Shown here one piece after another: positions 6,907-13,294 of a stretch of 20,287 nucleotides of DNA (positions are counted from its first letter, which is position 1; every line of letters starts with the position of its first letter). The DNA is from CAZPWQ01 sp964590495 (GTDB lineage: Bacteria; Bacteroidota; Rhodothermia; Balneolales; Balneolaceae), in contig CAZPWQ010000059.1 in the NCBI GenBank assembly GCA_964590495.1, positions 1 to 20,287 of the forward strand, read 5' to 3'. A model generated the notes under the pieces. The model was not told the DNA's origin. It saw only the letters and a program-made list of their open reading frames with translations, and made no database searches. The position numbers and the translations under genes were made by a program.

Positions 6907-7812
6907 ATGATTACAAAGAAAGAATTTTTACTGAAAGACCGCCTTATTAAAGGAATCACCACGGATGGACATTTGAAAGTTTCCGTTGCCAAAACTACTG
7001 ACGTTGTTAAAGCTGCGCGCAAAAACCACGGCCTCTCAATGCTGAATACCGTACTGCTGGGGAGAGCTTTAACCGGTACTATGCTGATGGCCTCAGAGTT
7101 GAAAGGAGAAGAACGGATACAACTGCGTTTTGAAGGTGACGGTCCCGTCGGTCGTCTAGTCACAGAAGCCAACCGCGTGGGTGAAATTCGCGGTTACGCA
7201 CAAAATCCTGCTGCCGAACTAGATTATTCGGGACAGGAGGTAAATCTAGGCAAAGGTTTGGGAATAGGATTGCTGACCCTCAAAAAAACATTATATAATG
7301 AAGCAGAACCCCGGACCAGTACCATAGAATTGTTCAAAGGTAATATTACCGGTGATCTAGCATATTTTATGGTGCAATCGGAACAAATACCTTCCGCCGT
7401 ACTGCTGGATGTAGGCATCGACAGCAACGGAGAGGTGACGGAAGCAGGCGGTTTATTAATCCAGCGCATGCCTGATGCACCCGAAGGTAAGATTGACAGC
7501 CTGCAGGAAAAAATGCTGAAGTTCGAATCTATCAGCAGTCTGCTGGCAGATGGGGTGTATATCGATGAGATATTAAAAAAAGCCATGGATCCGCTTGAAG
7601 TGAAAGAACTGGACCGGCAGCCGGTAGATTTTTTCTGCCGCTGCACGCGTAAACGTTTTGTAGATGCACTGGCGATGCTCAGTTATGAAGACCTGAAGGA
7701 CATCAGTGACGAAGGACAGGAGCTTGTCTGTCACTTTTGTAATGAGCATTATCAGATTACAAAAGATGAGATTGAGGACCTGCTTTTGAAAACCAAGGCA
7801 AAAATGAACTAG
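6907..7812 (+). CDS. hslO: redox-regulated chaperone Hsp33
   Basis: Hsp33 is a cytoplasmic holdase switched on by oxidative stress: zinc leaves a four-cysteine centre, disulfides form and the linker unfolds to bind client proteins. The 301-residue protein has the family's N-terminal core, with LGRALTGTMLMASELKGEERIQLRFEGDGPVG at about residues 51-82 and a GYAQNP segment at 96-101. The C-terminal redox switch is complete: CxC is C244/C246 and CxxC is C275/C278. Length matches the family (about 290). It begins 41 bp after the leucine dehydrogenase terminator and is followed after 56 bp by ndh on the same strand. Pairing with a respiratory NADH dehydrogenase may simply reflect co-transcription. 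Confidence 0.97.
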   Translation: MITKKEFLLKDRLIKGITTDGHLKVSVAKTTDVVKAARKNHGLSMLNTVLLGRALTGTMLMASELKGEERIQLRFEGDGPVGRLVTEANRVGEIRGYAQNPAAELDYSGQEVNLGKGLGIGLLTLKKTLYNEAEPRTSTIELFKGNITGDLAYFMVQSEQIPSAVLLDVGIDSNGEVTEAGGLLIQRMPDAPEGKIDSLQEKMLKFESISSLLADGVYIDEILKKAMDPLEVKELDRQPVDFFCRCTRKRFVDALAMLSYEDLKDISDEGQELVCHFCNEHYQITKDEIEDLLLKTKAKMN

Positions 7813-7847
7813 ATTCCGGATTCCGGATGCCAAATGCCGGATGCTGC
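7813..7847. repeat. degenerate heptad tandem repeat between hslO and ndh
   Basis: Five consecutive 7-bp units can be read: ATTCCGG, ATTCCGG, ATGCCAA, ATGCCGG, ATGCTGC. They start one base after the hslO stop and fill most of the 56-bp gap to ndh. This resembles the short tandemly repeated heptamers known from cyanobacterial intergenic DNA. No function is visible. Confidence 0.6.
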
Positions 7848-7868
7848 AATTTAAAAAAGAGTTGACGG

Positions 7869-9125
7869 ATGGGTACTGAACAAAAGCATATTGTGATTGT
7901 AGGGGGTGGTTTTGGTGGGATCAATGTCGCAAAAAAACTGAAAAAGTCTGATGTTCGAATTACGATCATTGACAAAACCAATCACCACCTCTTTCAGCCC
8001 TTGCTCTACCAGGTTGCGACTGCTGCTATATCACCGGGTGATATTGCAATACCCATCCGTGCTATACTCGGACGCAACCGCAATGTAAAGACGGTAATGG
8101 GCAAAGTTACAAGTGTAAACCGTAATGAAAAGCATGTTACGCTTGAAAACGGTCGTAATATCGCTTTTGATTACCTGATAATGGCGCCCGGTTCGCAGTA
8201 TAATTATTTTGGTAATGACGACTGGAAAGATTATGCCCCGGGACTTAAATCCATTGGTGATGCGCTAAAAGTACGAGAGCGCCTGCTTTTGTCTTTGGAA
8301 GAAGCTGAACAGCTCGATGATCCGAAACTCCGCGAGCCTTACCTGACATATGTGATTATCGGTGGCGGACCTACAGGTGTGGAGATGGCCGGAGCTATCG
8401 CAGAAATTGCAAAACGCAGTATGATGCGTGACTACAAAAATTTCAGCAAAAATGAGACACGCATTTTTCTTGTCGAAGCTACGTCCCGGATATTAAACGG
8501 CTATCCTGAATCACTTTCCGAAAAAGCACGTCAGACGCTTGAAGATATGGGAGTTCGTGTGCTTCTGGATACACCTGTAACTGATATCAGTGATGCCAAA
8601 GTAAAATTCAAGGAAGGAGCTTTAGAAACTCCGAATATTATCTGGGCAGCGGGCGTAGCCGCCTCTCCCCTTCTTGATTCACTTGATGCCGAACAAGACA
8701 GGTCGGGAAGAGTTAAAGTAAATAGTGATCTCTCCATACCGGGTTATCCCAATATATTTGTGATCGGTGATGCTGCTTATTTGGAGGACCAGGATGGTAA
8801 TCCACTGCCGGCCCTTGCTCCGGTGGCCATTCAACAGGGAAAGTACCTGGCAGAGATGCTAAAAAGTGAAACCTCTGTTGATGAACGCGAACCGTTTCAT
8901 TATAACGATAAAGGTACGATGGCTACCATCGGACGTGCCAAAGCAGTAGCCGAAATCAAAGGTTTTAAATTCAGCGGTTTTATGGCCTGGCTGCTCTGGT
9001 CGTTTGTCCATATTCTGTTCCTGATCGGCTTCCGGAATCGTTTCCGGGTATTTATCGAGTGGATGTGGTATTATTTTACCTTCAGACGTGGTGTACGATT
9101 GATAACTGATCGTTTCACGAAATAA
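7869..9125 (+). CDS. ndh: type II NADH:quinone dehydrogenase (NDH-2)
   Basis: A single-subunit, non-proton-pumping FAD enzyme that passes electrons from NADH to quinone at the cytoplasmic face of the membrane. The FAD-binding Rossmann motif is VIVGGGFGG (9-17), followed by NHHLFQPLLYQVATAAI (38-54), typical of NDH-2. The NADH-binding motif is YVIIGGGPTGVEMAG (161-175). The second FAD motif NIFVIGDAA lies near residue 295, with LAPVAIQQG after it near the quinone site. The C-terminal segment from about residue 360 is rich in Trp, Phe and basic residues (GFMAWLLWSFVHILFLIGFR) and is the expected membrane-anchoring part. At 418 residues it has normal length. The start at 7869 is preceded by a weak purine tract. 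Confidence 0.95.
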   Translation: MGTEQKHIVIVGGGFGGINVAKKLKKSDVRITIIDKTNHHLFQPLLYQVATAAISPGDIAIPIRAILGRNRNVKTVMGKVTSVNRNEKHVTLENGRNIAFDYLIMAPGSQYNYFGNDDWKDYAPGLKSIGDALKVRERLLLSLEEAEQLDDPKLREPYLTYVIIGGGPTGVEMAGAIAEIAKRSMMRDYKNFSKNETRIFLVEATSRILNGYPESLSEKARQTLEDMGVRVLLDTPVTDISDAKVKFKEGALETPNIIWAAGVAASPLLDSLDAEQDRSGRVKVNSDLSIPGYPNIFVIGDAAYLEDQDGNPLPALAPVAIQQGKYLAEMLKSETSVDEREPFHYNDKGTMATIGRAKAVAEIKGFKFSGFMAWLLWSFVHILFLIGFRNRFRVFIEWMWYYFTFRRGVRLITDRFTK

Positions 9126-9187
9126 ACAGCAGATGAATAATTGCTCATTATTTCTATTTTATAACAAACCAACCAAATGGAGAAATA

Positions 9188-10015
9188 ATGGGTAATTATA
9201 GCGAACGTGATATTAAGGCAATTATCTCCCGGGCAGCTGAACTTCAACAACGCTCCCAAAACCAACCTTCCGAGACAAGTGATAATACACTTTCATTGGA
9301 AGAAATTGAAGAGATTGCACGTGAAGTTGGTGTCCCCACGGCTTTTGTACGAGAGGCCGCATTGGAATATGAAGGCATTCCTGTGGAGGAACCGCTCCTT
9401 CTGGATACCGGAAATAGTCATGAAGTAGAAGTGGTTGGCTTTGTCAGAGGTGAATTGGACAAAAGAACCTGGGCTGAACTCCGGTCCATTATTGAATATG
9501 AATTTGACGCGCCCGGAAAAGTCAGGCGTCGCCCCAGCGGAATAATATGGGAAGCTCAGCCTAAAGGTATTTCCAGAATTTTTAAAACCAGGAATTCCCC
9601 CCGTGTGGAAATCAGTTATGGCCGGGGCAGATCAACCATTCGGATAAAGAAAGACCTGACAACTTATGATAAATTACTCTATCCTGCTTTTGCGGCTTGG
9701 ATCGGAGCTGTTTTCTTGACGACTTTGATTATAACCAACGACGCTCCGCCTGAAGTTATCTTTTTATCCGGTATTGTTGCCGGACTTGGCGAACTATTTC
9801 GCCGGTGGAAAAATCGAAAAAAGTATAATGAGAAAAAGCGTCTGAAAGATATCATGGAACAGCTTCAAACTATCTTCGCCAGAAGAATCAGGGCCGCTTC
9901 CGCATCAACCAGTGCTAATAAGGATCAAGCAAACCTTTTGGATCAGGAAAGCGATGATTTTATCAATCAAGAACTAGGTTCCTCACCATCTGCCCGAAAA
10001 AAGGATCGCTCATAA
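9188..10015 (+). CDS. membrane protein of unknown function with conserved N-terminal helical module
   Basis: Not recognised as a named family. The N-terminal 60 residues (YSERDIKAIISRAAELQ, then about 15 polar residues, then LSLEEIEEIAREVGVPTAFV) match a helical pattern seen in many bacterial proteins of unknown role: 'YSEEEVxxILRRAxELQ' followed by 'LTLxELExIAxEVGI'. A soluble beta-rich part follows (about 75-155), then two hydrophobic segments (about 165-185 and 189-205) that look like a membrane hairpin. A basic, coiled C-terminus follows (RRWKNRKKYNEKKRLKDIME) and then a polar Ser/Asp-rich tail. Start: the ATG at 9188 has GGAG six bases upstream; the ATG at 9177 is followed by two codons and a stop. 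It is 62 bp after ndh and may be co-transcribed with it. Confidence 0.75.
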   Translation: MGNYSERDIKAIISRAAELQQRSQNQPSETSDNTLSLEEIEEIAREVGVPTAFVREAALEYEGIPVEEPLLLDTGNSHEVEVVGFVRGELDKRTWAELRSIIEYEFDAPGKVRRRPSGIIWEAQPKGISRIFKTRNSPRVEISYGRGRSTIRIKKDLTTYDKLLYPAFAAWIGAVFLTTLIITNDAPPEVIFLSGIVAGLGELFRRWKNRKKYNEKKRLKDIMEQLQTIFARRIRAASASTSANKDQANLLDQESDDFINQELGSSPSARKKDRS

Positions 10016-10076
10016 TAAAACCAGGATATCAATCACCACGATGCTTACAGTAACAAATCCTGTTCATAAATATCTT

Positions 10077-10145
10077 TATAAGCCCTTGAGTGTTATTACA
10101 CAGAGTATCACCGAGGAAGCATAGAGATTCACAGGATTTTCCGGT
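10077..10145. repeat. 69-bp direct repeat, left copy (CACNGAG phased element)
   Basis: This copy matches 10951-11019 at 60 of 69 positions without gaps. Inside it, four related heptamers (CACAGAG, CACCGAG, CATAGAG, CACAGGA) start at 10099, 10109, 10120 and 10130, a spacing of 10, 11 and 10 bp, about one DNA helical turn. It lies in the 234-bp gap between the 275-aa membrane protein gene and the antitoxin gene, which otherwise contains a pyrimidine heptad tract and the antitoxin promoter region. No ORF of note lies in this gap. Confidence 0.8.
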
Positions 10146-10175
10146 CTCCCTTTCTCCCGTCTCCTTTCCTCCAAT
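10141..10175. repeat. pyrimidine heptad tract left of the toxin-antitoxin pair
   Basis: Five 7-bp units follow in phase: CCGGTCT, CCCTTTC, TCCCGTC, TCCTTTC, CTCCAAT. The first 28 bp match the reverse complement of 10855-10882, right after vapC, at 22 of 28 positions. The pair therefore forms an imperfect inverted repeat around the toxin-antitoxin genes. Confidence 0.6.
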
Positions 10176-10212
10176 TCTTCGGAAAAATTTATTGAACATA
10201 TAATAGCATTTA

Positions 10213-10235
10213 TATACATTACTTTTATACATTAC
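10213..10235. promoter_or_regulatory. tandem 10-mer, candidate antitoxin operator
   Basis: TATACATTAC occurs twice, at 10213-10222 and 10226-10235, with a 13-bp period, ending 14 bp before the antitoxin ATG. Ribbon-helix-helix antitoxins usually bind short tandem or inverted sites over their own promoter together with the toxin, so this is the natural candidate for autoregulation. TTGAAC (10192-10197) 17 bp from TACATT (10215-10220) could be a sigma70-like promoter overlapping the site, but this is weak. Confidence 0.45.
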
Positions 10236-10249
10236 AAAACTACTTATCC

Positions 10250-10483
10250 ATGAAACGCACTCAAATATATCTCACAGAAAAGGAGCAAGAAGAACTGGAA
10301 AGCCTTTCTGAAAAAAAAGGAACCAGTAAAAGTGCGCTTATACGTGAAGCGGTAGATCAATATCTTGCCAAACATTCTGAAGAGCAGCGGAAAGAAGCTT
10401 TTGAACGCGCTGCTGGCATGTGGAAAGATCGCGATGATCTACCCGACTTTGAGGAGTTAAGAAAAGAATGGGATAGATTTTAA
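10250..10483 (+). CDS. ribbon-helix-helix antitoxin of a VapBC-type pair
   Basis: A 77-residue protein. Residues 1-45 form a CopG/RHH DNA-binding domain: MKRTQIYLTEKEQEELESLS gives the beta strand and first helix, and KGTSKSALIREAVDQYL the second helix. The C-terminal part (46-77) is acidic and aromatic (AAGMWKDRDDLPDFEELRKE) and fits the toxin-wrapping tail that blocks the PIN active site. It lies one base upstream of the PIN-domain gene, the usual order and coupling for antitoxin and toxin. A tandem 10-mer upstream is a likely operator. Function is inferred from fold and pairing. Confidence 0.88.
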   Translation: MKRTQIYLTEKEQEELESLSEKKGTSKSALIREAVDQYLAKHSEEQRKEAFERAAGMWKDRDDLPDFEELRKEWDRF

Positions 10484-10484
10484 A

Positions 10485-10856
10485 ATGAAGCTGTTGATTG
10501 ATACAAACGTTCTGATCGATTTTCTCAGAGGACATGAAAAAGCAACGGAGTTTTTAGCAAGCAATAAGGACTCACTTCTAATTTCTACCATAACAGTAGC
10601 TGAATTATATAGCGGATTAAAAGGGAAGGAAGAAGAAGGTTTATTACAAGAACTACTGAATAGTCTCCAGATTATTCCGGTATCTTCTTCAATTGCGCAG
10701 CAGGGCGGGTTATATAAAAACGAATATCAAAGAAGCCATGGAGTTGGTATTGCAGATGCCGTAATTGCGGCCACAGCTGTTCAGGAAGATGCAAAATTTA
10801 TTACGTTGAACACGAAGCACTTCCCGATGCTGGAAGAGATATCGTCTCCATATTAA
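10485..10856 (+). CDS. vapC: PIN-domain ribonuclease toxin, VapC type
   Basis: VapC toxins are Mg-dependent endoribonucleases that cut tRNA or rRNA when the antitoxin is degraded. The 123-residue protein has the acidic PIN residues in place: D6 in LLIDTNVLIDFL, E40 in TVAELYSG, and D91 in GIADAVIAATA. N109 in FITLNTKHF takes the fourth position, as in many VapC proteins. All elements for activity seem intact. The antitoxin stop and this ATG are separated by one base, indicating translational coupling. Its TAA stop overlaps the start of a purine heptad tract (10855-10882). The target RNA cannot be told from sequence. Confidence 0.92.
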   Translation: MKLLIDTNVLIDFLRGHEKATEFLASNKDSLLISTITVAELYSGLKGKEEEGLLQELLNSLQIIPVSSSIAQQGGLYKNEYQRSHGVGIADAVIAATAVQEDAKFITLNTKHFPMLEEISSPY

Positions 10857-10896
10857 AGGGAGAAGGGAGGAAAGAAGACCGGAGACAGGAATACTG
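10855..10896. repeat. purine heptad tract right of vapC
   Basis: Directly at the vapC stop, purine-rich 7-bp units can be read: GGGAGAA, GGGAGGA, AAGAAGA, CCGGAGA, CAGGAAT. The first 28 bp are an imperfect inverted copy (22 of 28) of the pyrimidine tract at 10141-10168. The remainder of the 180-bp gap up to 11036 holds a 12-bp palindrome TACTTTAAAGTA (10922-10933) and the right 69-bp repeat. Confidence 0.55.
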
Positions 10897-10950
10897 ATGA
10901 TGAGTAATGGGCTGTTAGCGGTACTTTAAAGTATTTAGCACCTTCATTTC

Positions 10951-11019
10951 TATAAGTCCTTGAGTGTTGTTACACAGAGTGGCACCGAGGAAGCACAGAG
11001 TTTCACAGAGATTTCCGGT
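10951..11019. repeat. 69-bp direct repeat, right copy (CACNGAG phased element)
   Basis: Second copy of the element at 10077-10145 (60 of 69 identical, same orientation). Here the CACNGAG heptamers are better kept: CACAGAG, CACCGAG, CACAGAG, CACAGAG start at 10973, 10983, 10994 and 11004, again 10, 11 and 10 bp apart. It ends 17 bp before the 3' end of the HesB/IscA-type gene, which is on the other strand. Both copies end in CCGGT plus a short pyrimidine tract. Confidence 0.8.
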
Positions 11020-11036
11020 TTCCTTTCCTCCGTTAT

Positions 11037-11495
11037 TTATGTTGCGAATGAAGTTCCACAGCCGCAGGTTTCTTCAGCATTTGGATTATCAAAGGTGAAT
11101 CCCCGCGCATCGAGTCCGTCAGGATAATCAATAGAAATGCCTTTCAGATACATCATGTGACGGGGGTCGATCAAAACTTCGATGCCCTGGCTAACGATCA
11201 TTTCATCCTCATCGGATTTATAATCAAAACCGAGTTTATAACTCAATCCCGAGCAGCCGCCGCCTTCCACAGCAACTCTAAGATACAGGTCGTCCGAAAG
11301 ACCCTCATCAGTCTTTATTTTGTGTACCTGTTTGGCAGCACGTTCTGTCAATTGTACAGGCGGACCTTTAAAATCTATATCAGCGGATGCTTCTATATCT
11401 TCAAACAGAGATTTCTTTTTTCCGGTATCTTCTTCGCCTTCATCAATCAAATCGGCGATTACATCATCCAAATTTTCTTCCGGTTCTGCAGACAT
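11037..11495 (-). CDS. HesB/IscA-type Fe-S cluster carrier with acidic N-terminal extension
   Basis: A-type carriers accept Fe-S clusters from a scaffold and deliver them to apo-enzymes such as LipA. The conserved core starts near residue 46 (PPVQLTERAAKQVHKI) and carries the three cluster-ligand cysteines C81 (GGGCSGLSY), C144 and C146 (ETCGCGTSF). The protein has 152 residues against roughly 105-120 for IscA, SufA or ErpA. The extra about 45 N-terminal residues are strongly acidic (ENLDDVIADLIDEGEED) and have no recognised domain. An internal start is not obvious, and the extension begins with a normal ATG 17 bp after the upstream gene. It follows the AlbA_2-type gene, so the two are probably one operon. 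No other isc or suf gene is in the window. Confidence 0.92.
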   Translation of the reverse strand: MSAEPEENLDDVIADLIDEGEEDTGKKKSLFEDIEASADIDFKGPPVQLTERAAKQVHKIKTDEGLSDDLYLRVAVEGGGCSGLSYKLGFDYKSDEDEMIVSQGIEVLIDPRHMMYLKGISIDYPDGLDARGFTFDNPNAEETCGCGTSFAT

Positions 11496-11512
11496 TTCTA
11501 TAATTCGTTTGG

Positions 11513-12199
11513 TTATTGCGATTCATATTTTCTCGAATACGTAAAGTAATCAATATTATCTTTGGTAAACAGGTTTAATATATCAGCGCTAACAAGATTA
11601 ACAAGTGTTGCTGAGGCCTTTGTTCTGGATATATCGACCAAATGAGCAAACTTTTCAACGGTTATTTCACCATATTCATTCAGGTAGCGAAACAGTTTTT
11701 GTTCTTTGGGACCATATTCAAACGTGATTCCTTTATCTGAATTTTTATTTTTTATTACTTCCACAAGCTCATTGCTTGCAACTTTATTCTGATCCTGTTC
11801 ACGAATAAAAACCACAGATCCATTTTTACTTTTTACATAAATCGGTTTATCGGCAGATTCCGGAACACGAATTACCAACAGATCACGTTCTCCGAAATGG
11901 ACAACCTCGATATGTATATCAACGACAGGATCACACAACTGCCGTGCGGCCTTATTCAGCAAAAATTCCTCTTCCTGATAACCGAAAACACCAATAAGTG
12001 ACCGGTCATCATCAACACCAACGAGCAAAGTCCCGCCGTTGGTATTTGCAAAAGCAGCTATTTCCCGTGCAATTTTGTAAGCAGACGGAATGGTTCGCTT
12101 GAATTCGAGATACCTTCCTTCGCCGGTAGATGCAAGATTCTTCACGTCCAGATAGTTCATTTCGGAAGGAGAGGCCGTACTGGGGTTTTTAGTAGACAT
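11513..12199 (-). CDS. AlbA_2/Schlafen-type putative DNA-binding protein with C-terminal winged helix
   Basis: The N-terminal domain (about residues 15-130) is of the AlbA_2 type (divergent AAA-4 in older annotation): EGRYLEFKRTI (27-37), then REIAAFANTNGGTLLVGVDDDRSLIGV, the family's signature segment, and VIRVPESADKPIYVK with VVFIRE. A C-terminal winged-helix-like segment (about 160-225) contains KLFRYLNEYGEITVEKFAHL followed by SRTKASATLVNLV. Bacterial members are usually annotated as putative transcriptional regulators or RNA/DNA-binding proteins; few have been studied. It lies 17 bp upstream of the HesB/IscA-type gene, so it may regulate it or simply share its transcript. Specific function unknown. 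Confidence 0.82.
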   Translation of the reverse strand: MSTKNPSTASPSEMNYLDVKNLASTGEGRYLEFKRTIPSAYKIAREIAAFANTNGGTLLVGVDDDRSLIGVFGYQEEEFLLNKAARQLCDPVVDIHIEVVHFGERDLLVIRVPESADKPIYVKSKNGSVVFIREQDQNKVASNELVEVIKNKNSDKGITFEYGPKEQKLFRYLNEYGEITVEKFAHLVDISRTKASATLVNLVSADILNLFTKDNIDYFTYSRKYESQ

Positions 12200-12237
12200 A
12201 ACCGCATATCTTTTTTTTCAGATCACGAAGTTAATTA

Positions 12238-12271
12238 CAAAATATAAAGCACTGATGAACAAGTTTACAAA
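12238..12271 (-). promoter_or_regulatory. candidate promoter of the AlbA_2 / IscA-type operon
   Basis: On the minus strand TTTG (complement of 12268-12271) is followed after 21 bp by TATATTTTG (complement of 12238-12246), one base longer than the TAnnTTTG box. It lies 39 bp before the ATG of the AlbA_2-type gene, in the 84-bp gap after gpsA. The match to the Bacteroidota consensus is approximate. Confidence 0.35.
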
Positions 12272-12283
12272 ATGCTTCTACAT

Positions 12284-13294
12284 TCAGATCACAATTTCTT
12301 CTTTCGGATTTCGCGTCATCAGGTTGTACAGCATATCCTTGGGATCTTCCTCCTCAAATAAGATTCGGTGTACAGCGGCCGTAATTGGCATATCGATACC
12401 TAACTTTCGGCTCCAGTCGAGAACAGAACGTGTTGTGCTGATACCTTCTGCGACCATATTCATCTGTGAAGTTACATCATGTAACTTCCTGCCACGGCCT
12501 ATATTATATCCCACAAAACGATTCCTGCTGTGTTCACTTGTACAGGTGACTACGAGGTCGCCCATTCCCGCAAGACCCGAAAAAGTATCCTGTGATGCTC
12601 CAAGCTTCATACCCAGGCGTTTCATTTCATGTAATCCACGCGTAATAAGTGCAGCTTTTGCATTATCACCCAACTCTGCACCATCAACGATACCGGCAGC
12701 TATCGCCATGATATTTTTCACTGCCCCTCCTATTTCAACACCGATAATATCATAGTTCAGATATACCCGGAACATAGGTGTCAGAAAAGTATCCTGAATA
12801 ATTCCGGCAGTGCGTTTTGAATAAGAGCTTGCCACCACTGTTGTCGGTTTAAACTTGCTTACTTCCTCAGCATGACTGGGACCTGACAATACCCCGATAT
12901 GATCATCAATAATTACACCTTCAAGAACTTCGCTGAGTACCTGTGACATCGTCTGGAAAGTCTCATTTTCGATTCCCTTGGCCACATTAACAATCATTTC
13001 GTCACCATTAAGGTACGACTTTATGTTTCCGGCAACTTCACGCAGAGCGTGGGAGGGTGTCGCAAAAACAATCATCTCACGGTCATGAAGACATTCCTCC
13101 AGATCGGTATAACAGGTGACAGAATCCGGCAAAACTACATCTGAAATATAGGATGGATTTTGATGCTGACTATTAATACCATAGGCAATTTCCACTTCAC
13201 GTGCCCATAACTGCACGTCATTACCTGCACGCGCCAGCACTATCGATAAGGCCGTGCCAAAACTGCCTGCACCTATAATAGTAATTTTCTTCAC
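12284..13294 (-). CDS. gpsA: NAD(P)-dependent glycerol-3-phosphate dehydrogenase
   Basis: Reduces dihydroxyacetone phosphate to sn-glycerol-3-phosphate, the backbone for membrane phospholipids, in the cytoplasm. The 336-residue protein has the N-terminal Rossmann motif IIGAGSFGTAL (6-16), ATPSHALREV (78-87), and VAKGIE (104-109) with K106. LSGPSHAEEV (136-145) follows, and the catalytic K193 sits in EIGGAVKNIMAIAAG. The substrate-binding C-terminal domain includes LITRGLHEM and TFSGLAGMGDLVVTCTS. Length and motifs are normal. Its ATG overlaps the plsY stop by 4 bp (13291-13294), so the two are translationally coupled. The protein makes the compound that PlsY acylates, which makes this a functional pair. 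Confidence 0.97.
   Translation of the reverse strand: MKKITIIGAGSFGTALSIVLARAGNDVQLWAREVEIAYGINSQHQNPSYISDVVLPDSVTCYTDLEECLHDREMIVFATPSHALREVAGNIKSYLNGDEMIVNVAKGIENETFQTMSQVLSEVLEGVIIDDHIGVLSGPSHAEEVSKFKPTTVVASSYSKRTAGIIQDTFLTPMFRVYLNYDIIGVEIGGAVKNIMAIAAGIVDGAELGDNAKAALITRGLHEMKRLGMKLGASQDTFSGLAGMGDLVVTCTSEHSRNRFVGYNIGRGRKLHDVTSQMNMVAEGISTTRSVLDWSRKLGIDMPITAAVHRILFEEEDPKDMLYNLMTRNPKEEIVI

Noticed and set aside
6534..7172. 212-codon minus-strand frame spanning the leucine dehydrogenase end, terminator and hslO start
   Set aside because: It crosses two real genes and a strong terminator on the other strand and has no recognisable protein features.
9177..9188. three-codon ATG-GAG-AAA-TAA frame overlapping the start of the 275-aa gene
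   Set aside because: It can be explained by the GGAG ribosome binding region of the next gene; a coupling role is possible but there is no evidence.
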